DNA from: Microcaldota archaeon
Lineage (GTDB): Archaea > Micrarchaeota > Micrarchaeia > Anstonellales > Bilamarchaeaceae
DNA: 64,000 bases
Direction: 5' to 3'
NCBI GenBank assembly: GCA_016212525.1
Contig: JACRGD010000010.1
Coordinates: forward strand, 434,001-498,000
The position numbers and the translations under genes are program-made. The notes under the pieces are model-generated. The model saw only the letters and a list, made by a program, of their open reading frames with translations. It was not told where the DNA came from and searched no databases. Each line of letters begins with the position of its first letter. The stretch's first letter is position 1. Shown piece after piece: positions 1 to 8,174 of the stretch.

Positions 1-642
1 AAAGTTGCATTTATTGCTGCTGAAAATAAAGTTGAAACAACCCAGAATATGAATGATTTTTTGCCCCTTTCAAGTGCACTAAGACAGTATGCAACTACAT
101 TAAACCGGATGGCTGATGACCTGCGACTTCTTGTAAGTGGACCAAAAGGAGGCATTGCAGAAGTTATTTTACCGGAAATCGAACCGGGTTCATCCATCAT
201 GCCAGGTAAGATAAACCCATCCGTCCCCGAAGCAGTAAACATGGTTTGTTGGAGAGTCATGGCAAACGACCTAACCGTTTCGCTGGCAGTTTCATCGGGA
301 CAACTCGAACTCAATTTCGGAACTCCAATTATCGGATTTTCGCTTCTTGAGAGCATTAGTTTACTTACCAACACCACCAGAGTATTCGAGGGTGAGTGCA
401 TAGCAGGTTTAGAAGTTGATGAGAAGAGGGCAAAAACCAATTTCGACAATTCGCTCTGCTACGCAACGGCATTCAATCCATATTTGGGATATTCACTAGT
501 TTCGAAGCTGGTGCGATCCGCACTCAAAGAAGGAGTTAGCCTGAAGGAACTGATAGTAAAGGACGGTCATCTTAGCAAATCAGAAGTAGAGAACATAATT
601 GAAAGTTCAATTGGCCCATCAGCAAACGATCGTAAAAAGTAA
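1..642 (+). CDS. Aspartase/fumarase superfamily lyase, C-terminal part (5' truncated by window edge)
   Basis: The open frame runs from base 1 without a start and ends at 642, so the listed ATG at 49 is internal. The superfamily signature GSSIMPGKINPSVPE is present, preceded by a DLRLLVSGPKGG block and followed by VNMVCWRVMAND. The VPE...VCxxV...ND pattern after the signature is closer to aspartate ammonia-lyase (aspartate to fumarate plus ammonia) than to class II fumarase, but the family members are hard to separate from a C-terminal half alone. A C-terminal helical tail of normal length is present. Cytosolic homotetramer in known relatives. Sure of the superfamily, moderately sure of aspartase. 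Confidence 0.85.
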   Translation, partial: KVAFIAAENKVETTQNMNDFLPLSSALRQYATTLNRMADDLRLLVSGPKGGIAEVILPEIEPGSSIMPGKINPSVPEAVNMVCWRVMANDLTVSLAVSSGQLELNFGTPIIGFSLLESISLLTNTTRVFEGECIAGLEVDEKRAKTNFDNSLCYATAFNPYLGYSLVSKLVRSALKEGVSLKELIVKDGHLSKSEVENIIESSIGPSANDRKK

Positions 643-666
643 AAGATTAAAGGCAGGTTAAAGAGA

Positions 667-1308
667 TCAAACACTGCGCAAAAAACCCAAAGGCCGAATA
701 CGAGTTGGCTCAATTGTATCCATACCTAACGCCACTTCATGATCCAGATTAGGCAGCAGACCTACAAATCGGGTCATCTGGAGCGAGTTAACGGTAAGAT
801 TTAGTGCCAATGCATTTTGATCGCTATAAGCTGAAAGCAAGACGCTGCTTTTCCAGTAATACTCGGCCAGCTTAGCAAGAACATCCCGCAACCTGCCTTC
901 ATAGATTTGGGCATCTCCCAAAAATTCCAAGGCCTCTTGAGGGCTAAGCGCGTCGACTTTTTCACGATAGGCGGGTCTGACTCGATTTAGGACTCTCTCG
1001 ACCATGCCCCATGAGAGATCCACATAGGCAGTATGCAGAACAGGTACCTTTTTTGGATCAACTATCACTTCGAGAATAACTGAATCCCCAAAGATCGGAG
1101 GTTTTCTATCAGGCCATGCAAAAATCCCGGCTCTGCGCCAGGGCACTGCAAGATTTGTAGCAACTTTATCAAAGGCAACATCCACCATGGCCAATTCCCG
1201 TGGCCTGTTTGTTGCCAGAGGCATAAGTCCTTCATTCAAAATCCCACCGACTTTATCACGCCGAGTAGCATGATAAACCCTCGCCGTATGTTCGATTGTT
1301 TTTTTCAT
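667..1308 (-). CDS. Uncharacterised protein with ADP-ribosyltransferase-fold-like N-terminus
   Basis: The ORF track starts at 1638, but that extension lies antisense over the Lrp gene. The ATG at 1308 follows a GGGTGG ribosome binding site, giving 213 aa. The opening YHATRRDKVGGILNEGL resembles the 'HxT...Il..GL' start of ART-fold enzymes (KptA, PARP-like, DarT-like), followed by a strand pattern VILEVIVDPKKV. No complete catalytic triad can be assigned by eye. It is transcribed divergently from an Lrp-type regulator 118 bp away, which may control it. The fold suggestion is inference; otherwise hypothetical. Confidence 0.7.
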   Translation of the reverse strand: MKKTIEHTARVYHATRRDKVGGILNEGLMPLATNRPRELAMVDVAFDKVATNLAVPWRRAGIFAWPDRKPPIFGDSVILEVIVDPKKVPVLHTAYVDLSWGMVERVLNRVRPAYREKVDALSPQEALEFLGDAQIYEGRLRDVLAKLAEYYWKSSVLLSAYSDQNALALNLTVNSLQMTRFVGLLPNLDHEVALGMDTIEPTRIRPLGFLRSV

Positions 1309-1392
1309 AATTCCACCCCTCGAAATGCACCAAACATTAGGCATATAAAAATTTAATTCCGAAAAAGCCGAATAAATAAACTGAAAAATACG

Positions 1393-1423
1393 CATATTTA
1401 AAAGAAAATGGAATGAATATTCC
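1393..1423 (+). promoter_or_regulatory. TATA box and palindromic candidate operator of the Lrp-type gene
   Basis: CATATTTAAAA (about 1393-1403) is centred roughly 28 nt before the ATG at 1427, predicting a leaderless or nearly leaderless transcript. Between it and the start is the inverted repeat GGAAT-GAAT-ATTCC (1410-1423). A palindrome in this position suits autorepression by an Lrp/AsnC dimer. The sequence is direct; the regulatory role is inferred. Confidence 0.5.
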
Positions 1424-1426
1424 ATT

Positions 1427-1882
1427 ATGGGAACAAAAATGGAAAATAATCCTGACAATAAAGATCTGATCTTAATTGAAGAACTCAAAAAAGACGCCAG
1501 ATTGTCTGAGCAAAAACTCGCAAGAAAAACCGGAATACCCATGACAACAGTACACAATCGCCTACGAAAACTACGCGAACATGGTGTAATAAAAGGGCAT
1601 ACAATAAGACTCGACCATGCAAAACTTGGTAGATCCATGGTAGCATACGTGCTGGTAAAGGCAATGCCAGGAGTCGATCAAAAAAAGTTATTAGATACGA
1701 TCTCAAAGATCCCGCACATATGCGAAACTGCCATGATAACAGGTGATTTTGACATATTATTTAAAGCACGGGTAGCTTCCATGAAAGAACTCAATGAAAT
1801 AGTTGTTAAGGGTCTTAGGATGGAGAAAAACATCGGAGACACAAGAACCATGATAAGTTATGAAACCATAGAGACTCAATGA
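1427..1882 (+). CDS. Lrp/AsnC family transcriptional regulator
   Basis: The 151 aa protein has the standard Lrp/AsnC layout. An N-terminal winged helix-turn-helix (about residues 15-60) contains ARLSEQKLARKTGIPMTTVH followed by LRKLREHGVIKG. A C-terminal RAM ligand-binding/oligomerisation domain (about 68-145) contains AYVLVKAMPG and ITGDFDILFKA. A TATA box 28 nt upstream supports the ATG at 1427 (a second ATG at 1439 is possible). It is divergent from the ART-like gene and may regulate it and itself. The ligand cannot be predicted. Confidence 0.93.
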   Translation: MGTKMENNPDNKDLILIEELKKDARLSEQKLARKTGIPMTTVHNRLRKLREHGVIKGHTIRLDHAKLGRSMVAYVLVKAMPGVDQKKLLDTISKIPHICETAMITGDFDILFKARVASMKELNEIVVKGLRMEKNIGDTRTMISYETIETQ

Positions 1883-1885
1883 GAA

Positions 1886-2341
1886 TTAGTGCTCCGCCCT
1901 ATTTTTTAGCGAATTCTTATAGACAACATAAGTCCCGGAGATTTTGTCATGGAGCGCCTGTTTTTTAGGATCGAAAACGATCAGCAGATTTCCAAGGCTA
2001 AAGGTAAGTCTATCAACAATTACCTCGGCAACTATGCCGCGCCAAAGCGCACTCTTAATCGATAATGGATATTGATATTTTGCATTTACAACTACCAGTC
2101 CAAGGGCACTCTTTCCAGGGGTGGCACCTTCTTTTGCAAGAAAATAGGGAGTATATACTACTACAAAAAGGACAAAAATTATCTCAAATATAAGTACAAC
2201 TAGCTCAGTGGTTAATATAGGTGAAATAATTAATGCACCAATCAATCCCACGCCTAAAATAACAACTGCGTCCAATAATCGGGCTCCCAGTCTTATCCAA
2301 AATCCCGCATATCGAACTTCTGTATTTGCCATGCTTTCCAT
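1886..2341 (-). CDS. RDD family membrane protein
   Basis: 151 aa with the RDD hallmark near the N-terminus (AGFWIRLGARLLDAVV), two hydrophobic membrane segments (about residues 25-70), the GATPGKSALGL motif in the middle and DPKKQALHDKISGTYVV near the end, as is usual for RDD proteins. The start could also be the second ATG (2332). It converges with the Lrp gene only 3 bp away. RDD proteins are small membrane proteins of mostly unknown function, some linked to ion transport. Confidence 0.9.
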   Translation of the reverse strand: MESMANTEVRYAGFWIRLGARLLDAVVILGVGLIGALIISPILTTELVVLIFEIIFVLFVVVYTPYFLAKEGATPGKSALGLVVVNAKYQYPLSIKSALWRGIVAEVIVDRLTFSLGNLLIVFDPKKQALHDKISGTYVVYKNSLKNRAEH

Positions 2342-2391
2342 TATAGCATAATCTCACTAAAAGTTAATAATCTTGAATTCCAAAACAAATC

Positions 2392-2925
2392 ATGCCCATT
2401 TACACAAAATTCGGAGATGCCGGAAAGACAAGACTGCTGGGAACCGCAGTTGTCGATAAGGACGATCCAAAAGTCCAGGCATATGGGAGTGTTGATGAAC
2501 TCAATGCATTATTGGGGATCGTAATCGCATCTAATTCCGAAATTCCAAAGATTAACGAGAATCTGACAAAAATCCAAAACGATCTTTTTGTTATCGGTGC
2601 TCAGCTAGCAGCAAAGGACGTCAAAACAAAATCAATCGAACCAAAGCAGATCGAAGGATTAGAGCACGAAATCGACAAAATGGAGGCGGAATTGCCAAGA
2701 CTAACTAATTTCATCCTTCCAGGTGGCCATATCGTCGCAGCATCGCTCCACCATGCAAGAACAGTTTGTAGAAGAACTGAGAGATGCATAGTAACACTTG
2801 CAAAATCAGAGAAGGTAAACGAAGATACAATGAAGTACATGAATCGGCTTAGCGACTTCCTTTTTGTCCTTGCCAGATTCGTAAATTATAAGAAAAAGCA
2901 CGAGGAAAAAATTTGGCGTGGTTAG
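2392..2925 (+). CDS. pduO: PduO-type ATP:cob(I)alamin adenosyltransferase
   Basis: 177 aa, full length for the family. The opening YTKFGDAGKTRLLG binds ATP phosphate, AYGSVDELNALLG is the conserved second block, and FILPGGH, LHHARTVCRRTER and YMNRLSDFLFVLAR form the cobalamin/ATP active-site helices. It transfers the adenosyl group of ATP to cob(I)alamin to make adenosylcobalamin. No other B12 gene is visible in the window, so it probably serves salvaged cobalamin. The next gene starts 8 nt inside its 3' end, indicating translational coupling. Confidence 0.95.
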   Translation: MPIYTKFGDAGKTRLLGTAVVDKDDPKVQAYGSVDELNALLGIVIASNSEIPKINENLTKIQNDLFVIGAQLAAKDVKTKSIEPKQIEGLEHEIDKMEAELPRLTNFILPGGHIVAASLHHARTVCRRTERCIVTLAKSEKVNEDTMKYMNRLSDFLFVLARFVNYKKKHEEKIWRG

Positions 2926-3574
2926 CGTGGGAGAAGGCCTAAGGAACGAACTAATTCAGAAGATAGAAAGGCTCAAAGCATACACAACCATCAGCAAGCA
3001 AATTCAAATCAAAATAGAAACGTTTAGTCAAATTAGACACAAGAAAGACCCAGAAGAGCTATTTCTTGAACTTTGTTTCTGTATATTAACTGCTAATTAC
3101 ACATCAGAAGGAGGCATTAGAGTACATGGCGAGATTGGAAATGATTTTCTTACTCTTGAAGAAACACAACTGGCAAAGCGACTAACGGAAGTTCGCTATC
3201 GATTTCCCAATCTTCGAGCGAAATACATAGTAAAGGCAAGAGAGGAACGGACACGGGTTGTAGAGGCAATCGGTCAGAAATGGACGCAAATCGAGCTAAG
3301 AAATTTTCTCGCACAGGAAATTTATGGACTTGGACTTAAGGAAGCCAGCCATTACCTAAGGAACATCGGCTTTTTTGAAGTAGCAATACTGGATTTTCAC
3401 ATAATAGATATACTCGAGAGACACGGAATAATTAAAAAACCTAAGACACTAACTAAAAGTAAGTATCTTTCCATAGAGAAGAAATTAGATCAAATTTCCA
3501 AAATGACCAAATTGACTCAGGGGGAGCTGGATTTCTATCTTTGGTACATGGAAACTGGAAAGATACTCAAATAG
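2918..3574 (+). CDS. ogg: Ogg2-type 8-oxoguanine DNA glycosylase/AP lyase
   Basis: 218 aa HhH-GPD protein. The helix-hairpin-helix and catalytic region reads YGLGLKEASHYLRNIG, containing the Schiff-base lysine, followed by AILDFHII with the catalytic aspartate. These are the signatures of the archaeal Ogg2 family, which removes 8-oxoguanine and nicks the abasic site. LCFCILTANYTSEGG near the N-terminus matches the usual substrate-recognition helix. The start is GTG at 2918 (or GTG at 2927), overlapping pduO. Cytosolic base-excision repair. Confidence 0.93.
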   Translation: MVSVGEGLRNELIQKIERLKAYTTISKQIQIKIETFSQIRHKKDPEELFLELCFCILTANYTSEGGIRVHGEIGNDFLTLEETQLAKRLTEVRYRFPNLRAKYIVKAREERTRVVEAIGQKWTQIELRNFLAQEIYGLGLKEASHYLRNIGFFEVAILDFHIIDILERHGIIKKPKTLTKSKYLSIEKKLDQISKMTKLTQGELDFYLWYMETGKILK

Positions 3575-3615
3575 ATAACTCAATAAATAATAAAATACTT
3601 AGAAGTGAATTTATC

Positions 3616-4923
3616 ATGGAAATCGAACGGACAAAAGAAACGAAGACAGAGAATGAAGAGATCATAGATGACGCACAAAGACAGCACGCGGCAAAAAATG
3701 ATCTTTTACCCATCTTCTTAGTCGTATTCATAGACTTATTGGGAGTTGGAATTGCGCTTCCGGTTCTTGGACCTCTTTTGTTGGGAAATAGCCCACTTCT
3801 CTCTGCAACAACATCAGTTGCAGATCGGGCAATAATTCTTGGAATATTGATCGCATCATATCCATTAATGCAATTTTTCGGGGCACCGATACTAGGCACA
3901 CTTTCAGACCAGCACGGGAGAAAAAAACTTCTGATCGTTTCATTAGTAGGAACTTTTATAGGATATCTTTTGTTCGGGCTAGGAATCACACTGGGTAATA
4001 TTTACCTTCTGTTTCTTGGCAGACTTATCGATGGATTTACAGGAGGAAACATCTCGATTGCGATGTCAGCAATCGCAGACATAAGCGATAAGAAATCCAA
4101 AGCAAAGAACTTCGGATTAATCGGAATGGCATTTGGTCTTGGCTTCATTATCGGACCATATATCGGAGGCAAACTATCCGACCCGAGCGTTCTAAACTGG
4201 TTTAATTTTGCAACTCCATTCTGGTTCGCCGCGGCGTTGTGTCTCCTAAACATAGTAATGCTTTACTTTAGATTTGAAGAGACACTTAAAACCCGCAAGG
4301 ACGCAAAAGTAGATTTGTGGATGGGCGTTCGAAATATCCAAAAAGCCATGGCAATGGAGGAACTTCGAGTTATATTCATAGTTGTATTTCTCTTTAACTT
4401 GGGATTTAGCCTTTTCACCCAGTTTTTCCAAGTATATCTGATAGAGCGATTCTCATTTACCCAATCGAACATTGGAGACATCTGGGCATTTACCGGATTG
4501 TGTATCGCAGTCACCCAAGGACTCGTAGTCCGTAAACTCTCGGATAAATATGCACCAAATTCGGTTTTGAAGGTTTCGATTCTTCTGCTATCGATCGCAC
4601 TTCTTTCGCTCGCATTGCCGGATAAGGCGATCTTCTTTTTCGTCATAACTCCATTTATCGCCCTTGCAAACGGACTTAGTCAGCCAAACACAACTGCAAT
4701 CATATCTAATCTGACTCCAAAAGAATCTCAGGGCGAAATGCTCGGGGTCAATCAGTCAGTTCTGGCTTTGGCCTATACACTACCTGGATTCATAGGCGGC
4801 ATAATAGCATCGTATTCAGCAGTAGGACCAGTAATTGCAGCGGGACTCATAGTTCTTGTAGCATGGCTGGTCTTCATGTGGGAATTTGGAAGAGATAAGA
4901 AGAAGATCGAAACGATTGCTTAG
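3616..4923 (+). CDS. MFS transporter, TetA/DHA1-like drug:H+ antiporter
   Basis: The track start at 3541 lies inside ogg. The ATG at 3616 follows an AATAATAAAATA TATA-like box by about 28 nt, giving 435 aa. Twelve hydrophobic segments can be traced. The first segment holds FIDLLGVGIALPVLGP and loop 2-3 carries the MFS motif GTLSDQHGRKKLL. LGRLIDGFTGGNISIAMSAIADI and GLGFIIGPYIGG follow, as in TetA-type antiporters. It probably exports small hydrophobic compounds by proton exchange; the substrate is unknown. Confidence 0.92.
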   Translation: MEIERTKETKTENEEIIDDAQRQHAAKNDLLPIFLVVFIDLLGVGIALPVLGPLLLGNSPLLSATTSVADRAIILGILIASYPLMQFFGAPILGTLSDQHGRKKLLIVSLVGTFIGYLLFGLGITLGNIYLLFLGRLIDGFTGGNISIAMSAIADISDKKSKAKNFGLIGMAFGLGFIIGPYIGGKLSDPSVLNWFNFATPFWFAAALCLLNIVMLYFRFEETLKTRKDAKVDLWMGVRNIQKAMAMEELRVIFIVVFLFNLGFSLFTQFFQVYLIERFSFTQSNIGDIWAFTGLCIAVTQGLVVRKLSDKYAPNSVLKVSILLLSIALLSLALPDKAIFFFVITPFIALANGLSQPNTTAIISNLTPKESQGEMLGVNQSVLALAYTLPGFIGGIIASYSAVGPVIAAGLIVLVAWLVFMWEFGRDKKKIETIA

Positions 4924-4948
4924 CTAAAGATTAGAAATTAAAGAATAG

Positions 4949-5155
4949 TTAGAATGCTCGTCCTTGCATGGTTGCAAAAGCGAAACCGCCGGCCATTACA
5001 AGACCACCTGCAACCAGAAGAGCACCGCTAGTAGCGCCTGGAAGAGGATTACCAAAGGTTGTTCCTGCTGGAATCATCGACATTCCGATCATTCCCAGGC
5101 CTGCAGCCATTCCACCATAGCCAATATAATGCAAATCCAATCCTTTTTCTGCCAT
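4949..5155 (-). CDS. Small glycine/methionine-rich membrane protein
   Basis: 68 aa when started at the ATG at 5155. A TATA box (GGTTTATATT, 5178-5187) is centred 28 nt upstream, so the longer track ORF from 5197 would begin before the transcription start. It has two hydrophobic stretches rich in Gly, Ala and Met (YGGMAAGLGMIGMSMIPAG and ALLVAGGLVMAGGFAFATM) joined by a short loop, consistent with a membrane hairpin. No family recognised. Confidence 0.72.
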   Translation of the reverse strand: MAEKGLDLHYIGYGGMAAGLGMIGMSMIPAGTTFGNPLPGATSGALLVAGGLVMAGGFAFATMQGRAF

Positions 5156-5300
5156 GTAATTATTGTGCCGATCAAAGAATATAAACCCTTCTACCACGAA
5201 TTATCATCAGTTATAATGATCTAAACTGAAGGCTTTTGTGTCGAGAAAAAATCGATCAGGTATTTAAACTTCATTCGAGTTGCCATTCTTAGGTGATAAA

Positions 5301-6488
5301 TTGCAATTTAGTTCACAGAATATCAAGAAAAACATATTTTTAGGAATAATATTACTGCTTCTGATTTTACCTCTGACAATAAACGCCCAGAGCAGCGATA
5401 GTAATACAGTAGTCACAGATCAGCCAGCAGGCACATTAGAGTCTGCAGGCCACAGAGCAGGAGATTTCCTTTGGAGTCTAGTAGGCGCGCTAGTCGGATT
5501 TCTGCTTTTCTTTATAGGAGCACCATTTCTGCTCTTCAAATCAGAATTTCAAAATAAGGCGAAATTGTTTTCCAAGGCCAAACCGGCAGATTCGGCAACA
5601 GCGGCAAACGGATATGTTTCACTCTTTGGAAAACCCCAATTAATTGGCACTAACAAGTGCTCGATACTCGATACGCCTTCGCTCTATTATAGCTACAATA
5701 AAGAAAAATTGACAGTAACACAGAAAGTAGTCTGCGGAAGCGACGCAGAGAGAGAAAATGTAGTCAAAATATCGCCAGCTCCAGATAGATGTACTACGGA
5801 GATAGTAACCCGGGATGGACGGGATTATAAGGAAACACGATGCGAGAAATGCTGGAATGCAAATGTCTCAGAATGGGTCTCGGTTGAGCGCAAGGACGGA
5901 CTTGGAACATTTAAAATCGGCGCCAACACAGTCACCCCAAACACTCAAACAGAGTATATGGGAGATATTTTAGAGAAAAAAAGTACATCCAATAAAGCAG
6001 GAGTGGACTATCGCGAAACAGTCTCTTACATAGAAGCCAGCACGCCACAGATTCTGGCAGTGGGAGAAGCAAAGGCAGGAAGTATGGCCAGCGGAAAACC
6101 CTTTGTAGTTTCGACAAAGGATTTCGAAGCTACAAGGCAACTGATAGTTCAGGCCGAAAAGACAATGAGCCTAATCTTAAAGGTACTGGGCTTTTTGGCA
6201 TTTTTGATCGGTATGTATCTCATACTCGCACCCATTCCAGCTCTAATCAACGTCGCAGGAGCCATACCATTTATAGGCCAACTCTTTAGCGGACTCGCCT
6301 CGATAACTGGAATCATGATCTTTATTGTCTCGTTAGTGGTTGCAATAATCATGACATTGATCCTGACAATAATATTCAAGATCCTCCGAGCCATAACAGA
6401 CAATATAGTAGCAGTCATTGCCATAACGATCGTTGTTGGGCTTGCACTTATGTACGTACTGGGCATGGTAGGACCAAAACCAGCATAA
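5301..6488 (+). CDS. TMEM43-family membrane protein
   Basis: About 395 aa. A signal/anchor helix (IFLGIILLLLILPLTI) is followed by a second hydrophobic segment near residue 60, a long extracytoplasmic region, and a C-terminal membrane block of about four helices. That block opens with VLGFLAFLIGMYLILAPIPAL and continues with AGAIPFIGQLFSG, which matches the end of TMEM43/LUMA-like proteins; KPFVVSTKDFE just before it also fits. Function is unknown in prokaryotes. The start is uncertain: TTG 5301 has a perfect AGGTGAT site just upstream and lies about 36 nt after a TATTTAAAC box; the track uses TTG 5280. Confidence 0.82.
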   Translation: MQFSSQNIKKNIFLGIILLLLILPLTINAQSSDSNTVVTDQPAGTLESAGHRAGDFLWSLVGALVGFLLFFIGAPFLLFKSEFQNKAKLFSKAKPADSATAANGYVSLFGKPQLIGTNKCSILDTPSLYYSYNKEKLTVTQKVVCGSDAERENVVKISPAPDRCTTEIVTRDGRDYKETRCEKCWNANVSEWVSVERKDGLGTFKIGANTVTPNTQTEYMGDILEKKSTSNKAGVDYRETVSYIEASTPQILAVGEAKAGSMASGKPFVVSTKDFEATRQLIVQAEKTMSLILKVLGFLAFLIGMYLILAPIPALINVAGAIPFIGQLFSGLASITGIMIFIVSLVVAIIMTLILTIIFKILRAITDNIVAVIAITIVVGLALMYVLGMVGPKPA

Positions 6489-6503
6489 TTTTTTTTATTT
6501 TTT
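6489..6503 (+). terminator. T-rich transcription terminator after the TMEM43 gene
   Basis: A run TTTTTTTTATTTTTT follows directly after the stop codon. Archaeal RNA polymerase terminates at T-rich tracts. The same tract is also placed about 27 nt upstream of the ATG at 6528 and could double as a weak TATA element. Confidence 0.55.
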
Positions 6504-6527
6504 AGCAGTTGGAACAAGATATCCAAA

Positions 6528-6590
6528 ATGATAGTAGGCTCATTAAAAGGAGCAGCGGGTAAATTAGAAAGGAATAAAATTGAGGTGTAA
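6528..6590 (+). CDS. Possible 20-aa leader peptide upstream of the Cys-rich gene
   Basis: An ATG at 6528 opens a 20-codon frame (MIVGSLKGAAGKLERNKIEV) that ends at a TAA inside the Shine-Dalgarno region of the next gene, 2 nt before its ATG. It sits about 27 nt after an AT-rich element, where a leaderless transcript would start. It could couple translation to the metal-binding-like protein. Too short for similarity arguments; speculative. Confidence 0.25.
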   Translation: MIVGSLKGAAGKLERNKIEV

Positions 6591-6592
6591 AC

Positions 6593-6946
6593 ATGGGTTC
6601 GAATTGTTGTGATACGGGAAAGTCCAGCTGCTGCGGTGAGAGTTCGTGTGGCGCAAACGAAGAATGCGGTTGTGAATGTCATGGCTGTGAATGCTGTGGC
6701 GAAATGAGCAAAGACAAAATGATGTTCATTATGATGATGGATCTGGCAGATGAGGCCTACATGAAACTAGCCAAACAGAAGATGATGGCAGTTTGGGATA
6801 AGAAATTAGGCGGAGATATGCAAAAGTCTGCAGAGTTCTTTGTAGAACAGAGCATGGCCAAATGGATGAACGAAGAAGAGTGGATGAAAAACAAAGATGC
6901 AGTCATGGAAAAGTTCACAAAAATGATGGCTGAAAAGAAGAAGTAA
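6593..6946 (+). CDS. Small Cys-rich/Met-rich protein, probably metal-binding
   Basis: 117 aa with a GAGGTG ribosome binding site. The first 36 residues contain 11 cysteines in CC, CxC and CxxC arrangements (for example CGCECHGCECC). The remainder is a charged helical domain with about 17 methionines, several in runs (MMFIMMMDLADEAYM, MKLAKQKMM). The layout resembles a metallothionein-like tail fused to a Met-rich helical bundle that could bind soft metals such as Cu(I). No known family recognised; the metal role is inferred from composition. Confidence 0.85.
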   Translation: MGSNCCDTGKSSCCGESSCGANEECGCECHGCECCGEMSKDKMMFIMMMDLADEAYMKLAKQKMMAVWDKKLGGDMQKSAEFFVEQSMAKWMNEEEWMKNKDAVMEKFTKMMAEKKK

Positions 6947-6970
6947 TTTCTCCATTTTCTTTTTTTATTT
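6947..6970 (+). terminator. T-rich terminator between convergent genes
   Basis: TTTCTCC-ATTTTCTTTTTTTATTT follows the stop of the Cys-rich gene and reaches the stop of the convergent dsbB gene. Several T runs on the + strand fit archaeal intrinsic termination. Confidence 0.5.
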
Positions 6971-7607
6971 AGATTCTGTTTTTAGATTTGTTATTCGATT
7001 CTGCGATATAAATTAATACGATATTTAGAATAAATGCAGTTAGAGCCATCATAGGGATTGTCATATAACCAAATGGCGCAAACAACTTAAGAGCGCATTT
7101 TGAGGGGCCATCTAGAACCGAGCAGACGGAAGCTAAATCGAAGAACTGTACCCCATAATGATAGACTGAAATGATACCTCCGATTAGTGAGAGAGGTAGA
7201 ACATAAACGAATACATCAGATCTTTTGTAATAGAGAGCAACGCCTCCAATAATCAAAAGGGGATACATGAAAATTCGCTGGAACCAACAGAGTTCGCAGG
7301 GCTCCCAACCAAGAACAAACTGGAATGAGAGACTACCTAACGTCGCACACATCGAAACGATCAGGGCAAGTGCAAGACCCTCACTTTTTAATTGCATAAA
7401 GAACTCGGAAAGAAAGGGATGCTCGATCTTAAGTAAAACAATTAGAAGAAGAGAAGCTAGAAAGAGTTGGCTAATTAAAACAAAATACGAGAGTGCCTCT
7501 GGTATCGATTCAGTTATTGAGAATCCGTTTTTTACAAAAGTAGCGGCGAGTATTAGAAAGATACCGATGAGAGTAAGTCTTACCAGGCTCTGCATAGGAT
7601 TAGACAT
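6969..7607 (-). CDS. dsbB: DsbB-family disulfide oxidoreductase (membrane)
   Basis: 212 aa with about six hydrophobic segments, two more than the usual four. The redox motif GWEPCELCWFQRIFMYP is typical of DsbB/BdbC and reads CxxC here, followed by a second cysteine pair VCSVLDGPSKC in the extracytoplasmic loop. DsbB-type proteins pass electrons from DsbA-like thioredoxins to quinones. It probably supports disulfide formation outside the membrane, in line with the CcdA/thioredoxin operon near 48-50 kb. Confidence 0.92.
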   Translation of the reverse strand: MSNPMQSLVRLTLIGIFLILAATFVKNGFSITESIPEALSYFVLISQLFLASLLLIVLLKIEHPFLSEFFMQLKSEGLALALIVSMCATLGSLSFQFVLGWEPCELCWFQRIFMYPLLIIGGVALYYKRSDVFVYVLPLSLIGGIISVYHYGVQFFDLASVCSVLDGPSKCALKLFAPFGYMTIPMMALTAFILNIVLIYIAESNNKSKNRI

Positions 7608-7684
7608 TGAGCGAAAAAGAATAATAATGCATCCTCGATACGCACAAGAGACTTGTTTTTTAATTTAAAGCAAGAAAACAAATA

Positions 7685-8104
7685 ATGAAACAGATAAAAA
7701 CAAAGACAATACGTCAAAGTGTAACCTTCAAGGCAACTCCCACCGAGATTTATGAAATGCTTATGGATTCAAAAAAACATTCTAAATTCACGGGAGCCAA
7801 AGCAAAAATCAGCTCAAAAGAGGGCGGATCTTTTAGTGCTTATGAAGGAGGATTAGTAGGTAAAAACCTAGAACTCAAGGTTGGCAAAAAAATAGTGCAA
7901 GTCTGGCAGTGCGTAGAACCAGAATGGCCAAAAACGCATTTTTCAAAACTGACAATTTCACTGACAAAAAGCAAAACGGGAACAAAACTTAGTATGATAC
8001 ATGCCGGAGTTCCATCTTCAATTGCCAAAGACATAAGCGATGGATGGAAAACGTATTACTGGGAACCGATGAAAGTGTATTTAGAAGAGAACACTGAGAA
8101 GTAA
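7685..8104 (+). CDS. AHSA1/SRPBCC domain protein
   Basis: 139 aa, single START/Bet v 1-like domain. RQSVTFKATPTEIYEMLMDSKKHSKFTG is the standard opening of AHSA1-type SRPBCC proteins, with FSAYEGGLVGKNLEL in the centre and GWKTYYWEPMKVYL as the C-terminal helix. A TTTAATTTAAA box centred about 26 nt before the ATG supports the start. Members bind hydrophobic ligands or Hsp90-type chaperones; the role here is unknown. Confidence 0.9.
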   Translation: MKQIKTKTIRQSVTFKATPTEIYEMLMDSKKHSKFTGAKAKISSKEGGSFSAYEGGLVGKNLELKVGKKIVQVWQCVEPEWPKTHFSKLTISLTKSKTGTKLSMIHAGVPSSIAKDISDGWKTYYWEPMKVYLEENTEK

Positions 8105-8141
8105 TCAGAACGAGCATGGATCGAATTAACATAAAAAACCA

Positions 8142-8151
8142 TATTTTTAAA
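8142..8151 (+). promoter_or_regulatory. TATA box for the 8175 gene
   Basis: TATTTTTAAA is centred about 28 nt before the ATG at 8175, predicting a leaderless transcript and confirming the start chosen. Confidence 0.55.
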
Positions 8152-8174
8152 CTATTCGACCCAATAATCCACTG

